Shown here piece by piece: positions 9,691 to 21,709 of a DNA stretch of 64,000 bases. A program made the translations under genes and the position numbers. The notes beneath the pieces were generated by a model. The model saw only the letters and a list, made by a program, of their open reading frames with translations. It was not told the DNA's origin and searched no databases. Source of the stretch: Cydia pomonella (taxonomy: Eukaryota; Arthropoda; Insecta; Lepidoptera; Tortricidae); the NCBI RefSeq assembly GCF_033807575.1, contig NC_084716.1:62001-126000 (forward strand). The letters are read 5' to 3'. Within the stretch, counting starts at the first letter, position 1, and every line of letters begins with the position of its first letter.

Positions 9691-11180
9691 TGTCCCGCCA
9701 CGTCGTCTGCGTGAAATAAGAGGAATTAGTAGCTTATTTATTATCTAATCTGATTTTATTGGTTCCCTATACACAGTTAAGAAACAAATATAGCACCTGC
9801 ATAACAAATAATGACAATCATGCAATTTGAGCATATGCTTCAGGCATCGCAATTATCTCATATATTCAACCCGCTTTTCGCCCTCTTAAGGGAAAAACTT
9901 TCGTATATCCTTCCCTGGGACTCAAACTAACAAGCTTGGGCTTTAAGCGTGAAGAGGTAACAGATAGAAAGACACACTTTTGCATCATAATATTACTAGC
10001 GAATACAAATTGTACACCTACTCCTTAACAAATTGTACACCCATAGGTACACCTTCCTCAAGAATCATTCTATTGATAGGTGAAAACCGCATGGAAATCC
10101 GTTCAGTAGTTTTTTGAAGTATGGATTGCATTGTATTAAATGGTTGCAAGGCTAAGGTTAAGGGTAAGGTTGTTTAAAGGTTGTTTAAACAAGCACTGGT
10201 AAGGAGCATAACATTTCTTCAGTGATAACTAAAATGTATTTTGAGGGTAGTATGATTAGTTTCGACTATTATAATCCTACGTCTTCTGTGACAGAAAGTA
10301 TCTTGAATATTTGAAGAATTAAGGAAATTCTCTCTTGGCGTCTCCAGTTGTTTGAAACTAGTCAGTTATTGGTATGAGAACTCACTGTCTTAATCCGTTT
10401 TCCGAACAAACTTTTGATTGTTTGTATTACAGTCGCTTAAGGTTCGTTGCTCAGCCAGCCACCGCCACTTCGTAAACAGATACCTCATATCTGCTGCACA
10501 TTATTGACAGTACACCGTTGAAAATGAATATTATGAAGTGTCTGTCAGTTTGTTGAATTTCCTCAAGTAAACAATTAACTTAGCAGCATGATTCAATTTA
10601 TTAACTTAGCAGCTATCAACGTAGATAATTACTAGGTATCAGCAATCGCCGGTGCACCTTACCCTGTTGCAATAAGATTTACAAATGGTAGGTGCATGCA
10701 TCGTTGGCCGCGACCGGCTCCGGCTACAGGCAGAGTTTTGTTTGGCTACTGAGGCAGAGTTTTGTTTGCGTCCGGATTTTATTTCCTGTATCATATCAGT
10801 AGAGAGAGGGACGCGCGTGGCGATAGCGCTCCCCGGAGCCTGCGGGGCGGCGCGGGCGCGGAGGCAGGGCTGCCAGATTGCTAGATGACTCTGACAAAAT
10901 AACGGATACTTGAACGACATTAAATTGCCTATTCAAGCTGTTCTTGTCGATGTGTAATGGGATTCCAAAGATAGGATAGGAATCCGAGTTTAAGTGAGAC
11001 TAACAACATATGGATTTTATGAGTCTGAAATAAATAAATAGATAAATATATATAATATAAATTTTAATATAGAAAGACGTAAATTATTTAAAAAAATGCG
11101 TATTGTGCTTGAATTGATTCTCGAAGCGCTTATATAATATTACCGACAGCAGAAGGGTTGTAAAGTTTTTCACTTGTTTA
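9691..11180 (+). other. Intron 1 sequence with one repeat tail
   Basis: The segment at about 10020-10130 (with ATTCTATTGATAGGTGAAAA and CCGTTCAGTAGTTTTT) is a repeat tail I know from lepidopteran genomes. It recurs inverted at 35290-35420. A GC-rich patch lies at 10795-10870. Nothing else was recognised. Confidence 0.45.
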
Positions 11181-11362
11181 AGGTAGAAGTACTAGTGCTC
11201 GACGCTGCACTAGTACTCGACATGGGCACTTTATGTCAAAGTGACAAGGATTAAGTTCGAATACAGAAAAATCTTCGTTGTTCAAATTTAACCTATATTT
11301 CCATGACATAAAATGCCCATGTCGATGACTAGTGCAGCGTCGAGCACTAGTATTTCTACCTT
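11181..11362. mobile_element. 182-bp MITE with about 60-bp inverted ends
   Basis: Left arm AGGTAGAAGTACTAGTGCTC and right arm GAGCACTAGTATTTCTACCT are inverted, and pairing continues through CGACGCTGCACTAGT and CGACATGGGCA. TA lies at both outer borders (left TTTAAGG, right CCTTATA), consistent with a TA target duplication as made by Tc1/mariner-type elements. No coding content. Confidence 0.75.
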
Positions 11363-11445
11363 ATATGACTATAACGTAAAGTTTACGTTATAGTATTGTA
11401 TGGTTTACGTCGTAAACCATACAATAGGAGTTTCTTACACCACAT

Positions 11446-11460
11446 TTTCTTGTTAAAACT
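11446..11460. repeat. 15-bp target duplication, left of SINE copy 1
   Basis: TTTCTTGTTAAAACT here is identical to 11794-11808 and brackets the SINE exactly. Confidence 0.8.
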
Positions 11461-11793
11461 CTTCTTCTTCTTCTTCTTCCTCGCGTTGTCCCGGCATTTT
11501 GCCACGGCTCATGGGAGCCTGGGGTCCGCTTGACAACTAATCCCAAGATGTGGCGTACGCACTAGTTTTTACGAAAGCGTCTGCCATCTGACCTTCCAAC
11601 CCAGAGGATAAACTAGGCCTTGTTGGGATTAGTCCGGTTTCCTCACGATGTTTTCCTTCACCGAAAAGCGACTGGTAAATATCAAATGATATTTCGTACA
11701 TAAATTCCGAAAAACTCATTGGTACGAGCCGGGGTTTGAACCCGCGACCTCCGGATTGCAAGTCGCACGCTCTTACCGCTAGGCCACCAGCGC
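11461..11793 (-). mobile_element. tRNA-derived SINE, copy 1 (minus)
   Basis: On the minus strand the element starts with a tRNA-like head: TGGTGGCCTAGCGGTAAGAG as A-box region and GGTTCAAACCCC as B-box. The body contains GGACTAATCCCAACAAGG and the tail is a GAA repeat. The 15-bp duplication on each side marks precise ends. A second copy in the same orientation is at 17595-17944. The tRNA-like part should not be called as a tRNA gene. Confidence 0.85.
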
Positions 11794-11808
11794 TTTCTTG
11801 TTAAAACT

Positions 11809-12873
11809 ATTGATAGTTAATTGGTATGTATACAAATTATAATAATTATTGTATACCTGAATTGATCTTTCCTTTTCTTTGTCTTTGGCGGGTACATTCG
11901 CTGCAAATGATCGTATTATTGGTATCATGAAACCGCGTGTCAACTGTCAAGTATCAACGAAGGTTGTGAATAAGTATTTCAACTTCTCCTTTATCTCATA
12001 AACTGTAAGCAGCTTATGTTGAGAGAAAAATCGTGGAGTTCGGCAACCCTACACATGCGAAACTAGCAACGGCAAGTATCTCCGCCGGGACACGCGGCTG
12101 CGGCCGACTTCCCAACAAGCGCTACATTTACTTACAACTCCATTACTCACTGTATTTGATCTCGCGACGCCGCCCCGCTGCCCCCCCCCCCCCCCCGCGC
12201 TCTCGGCCGCTGTTTGTAGAATGTAAACAGTTAATTTAACTAATCGTTTGATTTACGAGTCTCCGCCGCCGGACGCAGCCACTGCGCTGAAAGACGACCG
12301 CCCAATATAGGCAGCAGTCATTTACTTTGTAATTAATTACCTTTGCATCATAACCTTCGGACAAAGAGAGTTACATTTTTTCAACGATTCATAATGGTCA
12401 TGGATTATAATTATAGCAAAAAAATACTATCGATTAAATACTCGCTTTCAAACTAAATTATAATTGCTTTGTCGAATTGTCAGTATGGAGACGTATGCAT
12501 GATAAAATTTAAATCTTAATAAGCACTTTTAATTTTGCAGCTAATAAAAAAGGTAAAATTTAATAAAAACATTTTTCAGCCGTAATTACGTATTCCGCAG
12601 CGCTTGGTTAAGATGAAATTGACGGTAACACATAAATTAGTATTACGCATAAATAATATCCCTAAAGGTCGCGCTAGGGCGAGGGCGGGGGCGGCGGTGC
12701 GGGGGCGGGCGGTAGTAAACAGAGAGCGTGATTTATGTCCCGCGGCGTGTTTATTAGAGCCACGACCGCCCTAACGATGTTACCGAGGTGTTAACACTCA
12801 GGCACACGCCAGGGATGACGCCGCGAGTGCCGAGTGTATATCATAGTTTCGGACACGTACTCTCGGAGTATCC
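11809..12873 (+). other. Intron 1 sequence, no gene seen
   Basis: Contains a run of 16 C bases at 12181-12196 and a GC-rich block at about 12660-12720. Both are compatible with assembly-sensitive low-complexity DNA. No exon or repeat family was recognised. Confidence 0.4.
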
Positions 12874-13037
12874 TGTTGTCGAATGTTCGTTGATTCGACT
12901 GTCGCTGGATCGAATGTTCGCTGGGTCGAAATTGGTCGAAATACTTGTGGCCGAATTATGCATAATCGAAAAATCGTAATCTAGAATTGTATGGGTTCGA
13001 TTTGTTGTGTATCGAATGTTCGTTGATTCGAATTTGA
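12874..13037. repeat. Degenerate short repeat of TCGAATGTTCG motifs
   Basis: TCGAATGTTCG with trailing TTGATTCGA or CTGG.TCGA variants recurs at about 12878, 12910 and 13013, with partial copies between. The spacing is irregular, so it is a degenerate cluster rather than a clean tandem array. Confidence 0.55.
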
Positions 13038-13044
13038 GTTTCAC

Positions 13045-13390
13045 TTGTGAGGAAGTATCTCTCGCGCAAACTATTCAGTTTAGAAAAAAATGATATTAGA
13101 AACCTCAATATCATTTTTGCAGACCTATCCCACACGTATGGGTTTGGTGAAAAAATATTTTTTGAGTTTCAGTTCTAAGTATGGGGAACCCCCAAAATTT
13201 ATTGTTTTTTTTTCTATTTTTGTGTAAACATCATAATGCGGTTCATAGAATACATCTACTTACCAAGTTTGAACAGTATAGCTTTTATAGTTTCGGAAAA
13301 AAGTGGCTGTGACAGAATCGGACAGACAGACGGACATGACGAATCTATAAGGGTTCCGTTTTTTGCCATTTGGCTACGGAACCCTAAAAA
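13045..13390 (-). mobile_element. GGGTTCCGTA-type repeat, truncated copy (minus)
   Basis: Read on the minus strand it begins at 13388 with GGGTTCCGTAGCCAAATGGC and runs through the GTCCGTCTGTCTGTCCG block to TTTGCGCGAGAGA at about 13055. The internal duplication and the far end seen at 1629-2462 are absent. Confidence 0.75.
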
Positions 13391-15027
13391 AAGATACAAC
13401 CTATCCGATAATTAATGAAACAGACAGTAATGTTAAACCTACATACTGTATTACTACTTATTGTATTTGTTTTCCGTCCTATTACATTAAACGTAAGAGT
13501 TTCATGTGATATTTAGATACCGATTTAGCTCTGAAGACTAGTAAATAGAATTTAAGTATGGCTCATGATTTCATTTTCTTTATGCTGTTAGTATGTATGT
13601 TAACATTATGTACTTAATAATGAACCTCCAGGTCTATGATTCTTAAGTATGTTAAGTACTCTACATTGTACTTCAAATCCATTTGTATATGTGACTGTTT
13701 GTGTTCTAAATAAATTTAAAAAAATAAAAATATTAATAACTAAATCATAACTCATAAAGGACGCCGTCGATGTATTGGTACACTTCTTTAATCCGATAAG
13801 TAGGTAACTATTGCGAGTACCTATTTATTATGTTATGTAGTTATGTAAATGCTCATAATGTATAACAAATCCCTACAAAATCATGAAAGTTTGAACGGTT
13901 CCGTAAGAAAGTTCGAATTACAGCAGCACTCTAATAGCAGCACAACTGGCTAATAAACCTTAATGTCATTAGAATAAGGTGCACTGGTCAGTTAACTGCG
14001 TCGATGACGGTTCGTGCAAGTTGTTGCGATGCGCTACAATTGCAGCGCGTATCGATTTCACCACGCGCTATTAATAGCCGCCGCTCCTGATGCCCCACAC
14101 CACACCGAGCAGGGGCACGGGGCGCCCCGGCCTCGGCCGCGTCCTCCGTCTGAACTAAACCCTCTAATTGGAGTCCAATAAGCGCGAGGTCTGCGATAAA
14201 TACCTCCAGGCTTGTTTACTCGGCGTTGAGAAACATGCGATCCGTATCTACTGCATCTAGGTCCGAGTACATTATCTAGACACATATTTGCGCTCCCGTC
14301 GTTGTGCAACGCTGTACTTTATCACTACGATTTATAATGTAAATATTTAGATTGCGATTCACGATTACAAGTGTTATTGTAAATAGATCTTATAAATTTG
14401 ACAATAATTCAGTTCAAGGGTAAAATATTGTGATTGCAAATGCATAATAAGTATATATATTGCAATTGATCAAATCGTCTAATGTAAATGAAACCTAAAA
14501 ACGAATAAGCAATAATAAAAACCGGCACTAACACGAAACGAATCGACCAACAAAAAAAAAAAAACAATAGAGCACTGAAAAGAAAAAAAAAATTGTCTTC
14601 AATAACGCAAGTGAATATCTACCCTACAATTACAATTATAATCTATTTCTATACACTTTCTGTATACCTAATACAATCGCTAGGCTTATATTATATCAAT
14701 TTAATTACATCTAGAAAGTATGAACTATAGGTATACATACTTCTGAAATCAATCGCACAAATCTGCGTGTAATAATATTTACAATCTGTTATTTTTGGAG
14801 TCGGTGCCAGCCTCAAACAAACTTGAGCGCCTGGCGGAGGTTGCAGTTTTGGAATGTGTTGCGTTCAACTCTTCACTAAGTCCTCCGCTCCTCCGTTTTT
14901 TTCGTCGGTTAAAAATACTTTTCCAATTAGAGATATATCACTACAGTGCGGTTCTAAAGTATCTGTCACAGACTAATTGTCCTACATGCAGAGACATACT
15001 CCGCTTGTTAAGCTGTTAGATAAAGGT
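13391..15027 (+). other. Intron 1 sequence, no gene seen
   Basis: Mostly AT-rich. A GC-rich patch at about 14080-14160 and a few A runs (about 14550-14595) stand out. The open frames do not show domains or splice context. Confidence 0.4.
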
Positions 15028-15735
15028 AGATCCCATCTAAAACATTTCCATGTAAAATGTTGCCAAGACGAAACCATAAGGCTTGCACTGTCAAAAAGTA
15101 ATAACTTTTGACAGTGCAAGCTTTATGAGCCAAGCTTCCAACTGATAAGTTCTACATGTAGAGCCAAGCTTTTAACTCTACAAGCCCTAACTTCACAAAC
15201 TCTACACCTTAGTCAAAATATGTGGCTTGGCCGTTTCGTTACTATAACGAGAACTATTGTATAACAGAAAAGTAATGAACAATGAATAGGTACTTACATT
15301 TTAACATTACGCCCATATGGTGGTAGTGAAACGGCCAATATGTATTTGTTCGTGAAGTTATTAGGGCTTGTAGAGTTAGACAGTCAGACAAATTTTCATC
15401 CCCTACTTTATGGAGTTGGGGGGTAAAAGTTCCAAGTTTTAGATTTTTTTTGTTTTCTATTAGTAGCTTACATACCAAATTTCAGTTTTCCAGGACTTTG
15501 GGAACTAGACTAAGAGTTTTGATGATCATCAGTGAATGAGGGAGTCAGTCAGTGACTAAATCGAGGTTTTCTAGATATCACTATTGACATCATATCCCGA
15601 GAATTTTGTTTATCTGGGATAATCCAAACCCAAGTAATGGGGGTTTAAAAATCGACGAAGCGCTTCGAGAAAAGGTATGTTCGTAGTGCCCTTGAGCTGC
15701 GACTGGCTCGTCTTGGCAGATACTTTTTACGACGT
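15028..15735 (+). mobile_element. Repeat C/D composite, copy at 15 kb
   Basis: Begins with foldback repeat C (CCATGTAAAATGTTGCCAAG), has an internal hairpin at about 15081-15122 and a segment with GCTTGGCCGTTTCGTTACTA. It continues into a second block D: AGGGAGTCAGTCAGTGAC, then GAATTTTGTTTATCTGGGAT, then ACGAAGCGCTTCGAGAAAAG. The same two blocks occur in the same order at 32900-33740. No protein is encoded. Confidence 0.65.
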
Positions 15736-17450
15736 TAGACGCGTAGTCTGATCCGCTACTTTTGATGGTGACTGTAACATCCTACATCCTCCTGTTAGCG
15801 TACAGTCAAATTAAAATTAGAACGAATGGTGTCGCAGCTTGCATTAGAGCACGACTTACATGCCGCGGCCACTCGCGTCAGATAAATCTGACTGACAGCG
15901 ACATTAATCTCTACGTCGCTCTACGTCGTACACCATACGCACCACGCACGTCTAGCGCGACTTCAAACAGGCCCGTGTGACACGCCATTCAACATTCAAC
16001 AAGAGCTATTTCTGACAGCGGCGGAGTCAGTGACCGCGGCTGCCGACTCCCACTGACGAAAGATAAGATAAGGCGACGCGAGGGCTGATGAAATATGAGC
16101 GTTGATCCGCCATTGAAGCCTTCGCTAACAGTTCGTGAGTGGCGTACAGTCGATTGTTGGTTGAAGTGGAGGCTCGCAATCACTGAAGTTAGTTGTTGAT
16201 ATAGCGAAGTGAACAAAAGGCCAAGTAAACAATCAATTTTGTACTCGTATTCAACTAATTTATCGACTGTTTACCGAATAAATTTAGCGAAGGTTGTAGA
16301 AATGTTAATAATCAATTTGCTAGTCAACTAACACTAAATTGCTTCTTTACATAGTACACTCAGTTAAGTTTCTTATATGTATCAACAGAATTCGCATAAT
16401 GCGATTAATTTTGGAAGTTAGGAGCGTCGCCGCCGGCGGAAATTTACGCAACGTTTTTGCGAAGCTCAGCGAAAAATGTGCCAATCTATTGAAAAGAAAA
16501 AGCTGAGACACACTCGACAAACAACCCGCAGCCAGCTAGCTCTACAAGACTACATAATTAAATATAAACAGATACTTACTCGCAAGGAAATTGTATATAA
16601 ACGCTTCTTATTAAGTAATAAAACTTAAGTAGTTGATCTACACTTCTGATTACAATTTTCCTTCATTTCCTATACTTATATTCTTTTATATATAATTTTA
16701 TTCACTCGCGGACATTGCAATGAGTCGTCTGCCATAGACTTTACAAGTCAATGATGATGATTATATCATAATGGCTAACAAAGGTGAAATTATACATATC
16801 GACAGCAAGTTGATGTAGCGAACGTAGAAATGCAAGGTCATCGTGAGCATGCAATAGTTTACGGAATGGTTACTTCCCGGGCTCCTTTCAAAAAACCATT
16901 ACTCTGCCTGTTTCGACCGGCCGGTACTGACGCCGCGCCATATGTTACATTATACGCAGATGCAAATACAATAAGTTAAAAGTGCAGGCAGTATGGAACA
17001 GAGTGAGTGACGGGGCGCGCATGCGCGGCGCGTGCGTCAGCGCAGCGGGTCAAGAGCGCCCGCCGCCGCCGCCGCCGGCGCTGCGGCCTGGGAGCTCGTA
17101 GCGTCGTTCGTGCAACGAGCACGAGTCGAAAGCTCCGGTAAACAAGTATTAAAGCGCTTCTGAACAAGTATGAAAGCGCTGCCGATACAGTTGCTCTCGT
17201 CGTCTGGATAAGCAATCGAATCGTTACAAATGACACCGAAGAAGGGGGCGACCAAAATTGCTCCAATTGTGGTTACCTAGTAAGGCGACAGGGACGATCT
17301 AGTGGGCTGGGCAGACCAACCCAGGAAATGGCCTCTGCACACAGGTACACATTCAAATTAGGGTATTCCGGAGGGGCCTCTTGGAGACCCTATACATCTC
17401 TAAGGAAAATTTGATTCACTATATATTCTTCTATTTCTCACACTTAGTGT
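15736..17450 (+). other. Intron 1 sequence, no gene seen
   Basis: A GC-rich block at about 17010-17105 (CGCCGCCGCCGCC) stands out. There is no LRR-like exon with proper borders. The rest is AT-rich without recognised repeats. Confidence 0.4.
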
Positions 17451-18170
17451 CATTTGGGGTCATCCATAAATTACATCACACGAATTTCATGATTTTTTGA
17501 CCCCTCGACCCTCCTTGTGACACTTGGTCATATTTGGCAACCCCCTCACCCCCTAGTCTGACGTCACATATCTGGTAATTTTATTTTCAACGAAGTCTTT
17601 CTTCTGCCTCGCGTTGTCCCGGCATTTTTGCCACGGCTCATGGGAGCCAGGGGTCTGCTTGAACTAATCCCCAGAATTGGCGTAGGCACTAGTTTTTACG
17701 AAAGCGACTGCCATCTGACCTTCCAACCTAGAGGGTAAACTAGGCCTTATGGGGATTAGTCCGGTTTCCTCACGATTTTTTGCCTTCACCGCAAAAGCGA
17801 CTGGTAAATATCAAATGATATTTGGTACATTAGTTCCTAAAAACTCTTTGGTACGAACCGGGGTTTGAACACTTTGAACCCGCGACCTCCGGATTGAAAG
17901 TCGCACGCTCTTATCGCTAGGCCACCAACGCTTCCAATTCAGCGTTTATTTTCAACGAAATCAACAATTCAAATTAAGTATTATTATTTTAATAAAACAT
18001 ATTTTTAATTCTAGCAATATTAGAAATTTTATAACAAAACCGATTAAAAATAAAAATAATGAATAAAAATGATAAGATCCTATTATTTTACTGAACAGCA
18101 AATACAAAAAAAATCAGAACAGTGTTCGGTTCGGTTACAGGTGGAAGTGACGTCACAAATTCTGTTTGTT
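17451..18170. repeat. Unclassified repeat GGGGTCATCCATAAATTAC, split by SINE copy 2
   Basis: The stretch starting GGGGTCATCCATAAATTAC and containing CTGACGTCACATATC is a type of short repeat I recognise from lepidopteran genomes. It is interrupted by SINE copy 2 and resumes at 17960. A right end near GTGACGTCAC at about 18148 is a guess. Confidence 0.4.
17595..17944 (-). mobile_element. tRNA-derived SINE, copy 2 (minus)
   Basis: Same family and orientation as 11461-11793: minus-strand head GGTGGCCTAGCGATAAGAGC, a B-box region and a GAAGAAAG tail. It is flanked by a 15-bp duplication TTTATTTTCAACGAA at 17580-17594 and 17945-17959. A small internal duplication (TTTGAACACTTTGAACCC) lies beside the B-box. 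Confidence 0.85.
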
Positions 18171-19000
18171 TTTTTGCTTGTATGTAATTCCATGTTGTAA
18201 TAGTGCCCTTGTGGCCGAATTGCTGAATAAATGTTTTTGAATAGAAGTTTGGAGTGCTGATACCTATCGGCCCCGCAGGCTTAATGTTTATCAAGTTCTC
18301 GTCACACTGGTGAATTGGACTCGCTGCGTCCGCGCAGCCGTTGGGAACGCATCACGCACTGCACTCGCAATCACATCTGTCTCAAGGCGCACACGACTTG
18401 TCTTGGGCTCGAGCGTGGCCCGCGGCCCGCGCATGTGGTCGTATGTGCGGGATGCGCCGCGCCCCATTCACCGGTGCTGTGGGTCGAGGCCGGCGGCCGC
18501 GGGTTGGGGGGGGGGGGGGGGGGGGTGTTGCATTCATGGCGTGAGCCGCGACGTTTGGCCGCCGGCCAGCTGATGCCCGACATCACGCTCCACTTGACAC
18601 ATCAAAGGCCAAGCTAGATTGCTACTGCCAAATTCCCCGGTTAAATACGAAATGCATTTATTTAATTGAAAACAAACCCGCGCGAAAGCTTCATTCATTT
18701 CGGCTCGAAACGGGAGCGCTGCATGCCGATCTCATTCCATTCAACGTCACCTACGGAAGTAGTTCCGAGGCGGAGCTTATTTTGCATCAAATAACGTATA
18801 ATATGCAGTAGTTAAGGGGGTGAAGGGGGTGGTCCGGGGTCCGGGCAACGACCGCTCCCGGCGGCAGACGCTCGCCGCTCGCCGCTCGCCCACCAACTAT
18901 CGTTGGAGCTGCTGTATTTATTACACATTGTGCCCACAAGCAAAACGAATCGAAAAGCATTTTCATAATGTATGTACCAAGAAACCAAGTAGCTATTTTT
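18171..19000 (+). other. Intron 1 sequence with GC-rich block and G run
   Basis: GC-rich from about 18310 to 18570, including a run of 20 G bases at 18506-18525. Short open frames on both strands here are by-products of base composition. No exon was recognised. Confidence 0.4.
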
Positions 19001-19939
19001 AACCGACTTCAAGATTTCAAAAGAGGAGGTTGTCAATTCGGTTGTATGTTTTTTTTTAAATGTTTGTTACTCCATAACTCCGTCATTTCTGAACCGATTT
19101 TGAAAATATTTTATTTTGAATTGATATATATACAGATTGGTCCCGTTTTTGACAAAACTCAGTTCTGATGATCCATGAGGAATCAAGGGAACTCTTCAAA
19201 TGTGAAAGGCATACATATAGTGATTTTTGTATTTTCTGTCAAATCAAGCATTTACATTTAAAAAAGTGACATTTGATGAAGTGGAACTGCTGATGATGAT
19301 CAGAATGGAACTCTTCAACGACGCATAGTACACGTTTAGCGATTTCTCCTCTTCGCTGTGTTTGTTAAGTAAATTAAATTTTCAAAACAAATTTTTGTCA
19401 AGTTCGAGTTCTGATGATGAGGTCCATGAGGAATCAAGGGAACTCTTCAAATATGAAAGGCATACATATAGTGATTTTTGTATTTTCTTTAACAAATCAA
19501 GTATTTACATTTATAGAAGTGACATTTGATGAAGTGGAACTGCTGATGATGAACAGAACGGAACTCTTCAATGATGCATAGTTCACGTTTGGCAATTTGG
19601 TCTCTTTGCCAAGCAGTTAGGGTTTCAAGGCACAGTTTTATATTTCTATCCTATTTAGTTTTTTTGTAATAATTATCTGTTTCTTAATTTCATGCATGCA
19701 GGTGTGAAATAATTTATCTTAAATACAGTGGAATATCCTATTGCGGGTAGGTATCTTACCAGTCAACCATAGGGCAAATCTGAAATGTGTCAAGGTGGGT
19801 GCAGTGAAAAAAAAAAAACATGTTACCTCCTTTTCTACATAATTAGGCGCAGGACACTGTCTTTTTAATTTCATTGTATGAAATCTAAAATCAACAATAA
19901 TCGTTCTTTCACCGGTCTCCCTCATTGAAGTCGGTTTTT
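19001..19939. mobile_element. AACCGACTTC/GAAGTCGGTT interspersed repeat
   Basis: Starts AACCGACTTCAAGATTTC and ends TTGAAGTCGGTTTTTT, so the ends are inverted. Inside, a block of about 170-180 bp (GAGGAATCAAGGGAACTCTT to GGAACTCTTCAA) is present twice, at about 19167-19345 and 19425-19590. The start and end are familiar from many lepidopteran genomes. No coding sequence. Confidence 0.7.
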
Positions 19940-21352
19940 TTTCTTAAAAAATATACAGACAACTAACAAAATGCCGCTCTTTCAAAGTTAGAGCTTATCT
20001 TAGATGCAATAGAGCCGAGAAAATATGGCAGTGAACTGACATTGTCACAACCATGTGGCACCCGCTGCGCAAGTCATTTTCCGCTAGGAAGGGAAATTGT
20101 TTCTTGCGACAAATCCGGCCTATTATCGGGACAAGCCGCTCGGGTAGGGCTGTAGGGTCTATCAATCACCCGCCGATAGTATCGCGCGGCGAAATTAAAT
20201 CCGGTGTGAATGAGTCGTGGGAGGGGGTAGACGGTGGGCCGGGGGGAGGGAGGGCTGGATGATGGATGACGCCAATAACGAGGCGTTGAGCCGCGGGTCG
20301 CGCGGCGACGGTTGCCGCGGCAGCGAACCGCCGCGCCGCTACTTGCGGATGTTGCGGATTCGATTTCATTACCTCCGTTCACTGTCTGCGTATGCCTAAT
20401 TGCGTATCTCATTCGCAAACAATAACTGTCGAACTTATGCAATAAGAATCGTTTAAGGGCAGTGTCTAAATCTCGAGTCCCTATATGTGGAAATGGCTGT
20501 CTCTAACCACTAACCAACTGGAAAATTCGGGAGAAACATTAAAATCAACTATTCAATTTATAATTGAATCATATTGTGGTTCATTAGGGGTAATACCCTT
20601 AAAAATAAAACCCGAATATATCAGATTACGCTGAATACTGATTATATATATATTCATAAAAACTGTACCTAAAACTATGCATAATAAATATTTCATTTCA
20701 TTTCAATTTCAAAGCTCGTTCTTGTTTTACGAAAGTTTTATTGGCGTGTTTTGTCCTTTTCAGTTGTAACTCTGTAGTTGTACCTAGTATATATATTCCG
20801 ACTGTTTATTCTTGGGAATGGTTCTCAGGGCGTTGTGAGCGCAACTAAGTACCTTCCTAGTTGTGTACATGTCTACTAGCCGGGCGCGGCCGGCCGGTGC
20901 CGGTGCCGGTGCCGGTGCCGGTGCCGGTGCCGGTGCGCGAGTGTTGTTCAGTGTTCGCTTGTAACAGTTGTAAATAACAGGAGCATTACGTTCGGGGCAC
21001 GGACATTGGTCGCAGTCGCGTCGCGCGGGACTTGGACTAAACCATACAAATAGGATAGTATAGAACGACTGTCAAACTTCAAAAGTGCGACCAAAAATGA
21101 AATGCAAGTGTGTGCGTAAATTGTCTATGTGCGAACAAAAATAGTAATGTCATGTTACAACATATTAATAATCTATCGTTGTTTAACTGCTTTATCGACT
21201 ACTTTTGCAAATTTGTTTGTTAAAAAAAATGTTACAGGTATGAGTATTATTAATACTATTAGACCCTATTAGCGCCTATAGTACCTTTAATTTTTTTTTT
21301 ACAGCAGACGCATAGTAACTAATTAATTTGGGATCTTGAGGACGAGTAACGG
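19940..21352 (+). other. Intron 1 sequence with GC-rich patch
   Basis: A GC-rich patch lies at about 20210-20345 and a hexanucleotide microsatellite at 20892-20936 (listed separately). No gene was recognised. Confidence 0.4.
20892..20936. repeat. GGTGCC hexanucleotide microsatellite
   Basis: About seven uninterrupted copies of GGTGCC within a GC-rich island in AT-rich intron sequence. Confidence 0.9.
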
Positions 21353-21709
21353 GTTACGTTAGTAATTTAGTCGAGTAGCGAGTATTTTAGTTACCAAAAT
21401 CGATCAACTGACCAAAAAATGTTCGCAGCAGACAAGTGAGTAGGCAGTGTTTTAAAATGAATCGATGGTTCCGACTACAGTAATTTAGTCGAGTAGTAAG
21501 TATTTTAGTTACTTAACGTCGTTAATAATTTAGTCGAGTAGATTAATAAGATTGATGGGGCAAGCTTATTCGCCAGAAAAAATAGAATAAAATAGATCCA
21601 CTCGAGTAAATGATTGATAAATTTACTCGACTAACTGTTTGGCAAGTTTGGTGTTCTGGGACGTTTAGTAACTAAAATACTCGCTACTTGACTAAATTAC
21701 TAACGTAGT
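21353..21709. mobile_element. MITE-like element built from TTTAGTCGAGTA motifs
   Basis: The left arm (TTACGTTAGTAATTTAGTCG then GTAGCGAGTATTTTAGTTAC) is matched by its inverted complement at 21668-21709. TAATTTAGTCGAGTAG recurs internally at about 21480 and 21526, and an inverted TACTCGACTAA at about 21622. Ends and interior therefore share one motif, as in elements with subterminal transposase-binding repeats. No coding frame. Confidence 0.65.

Noticed and set aside
11461..17944. tRNA genes at the GGTTCAAACCCC boxes
   Set aside because: The tRNA-like heads lack a complete cloverleaf and acceptor stem and belong to SINEs with target duplications.
18310..18617. Frames at the GC-rich block with the G20 run
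   Set aside because: A Gly or Pro run from a homopolymer and no splice sites or domains.
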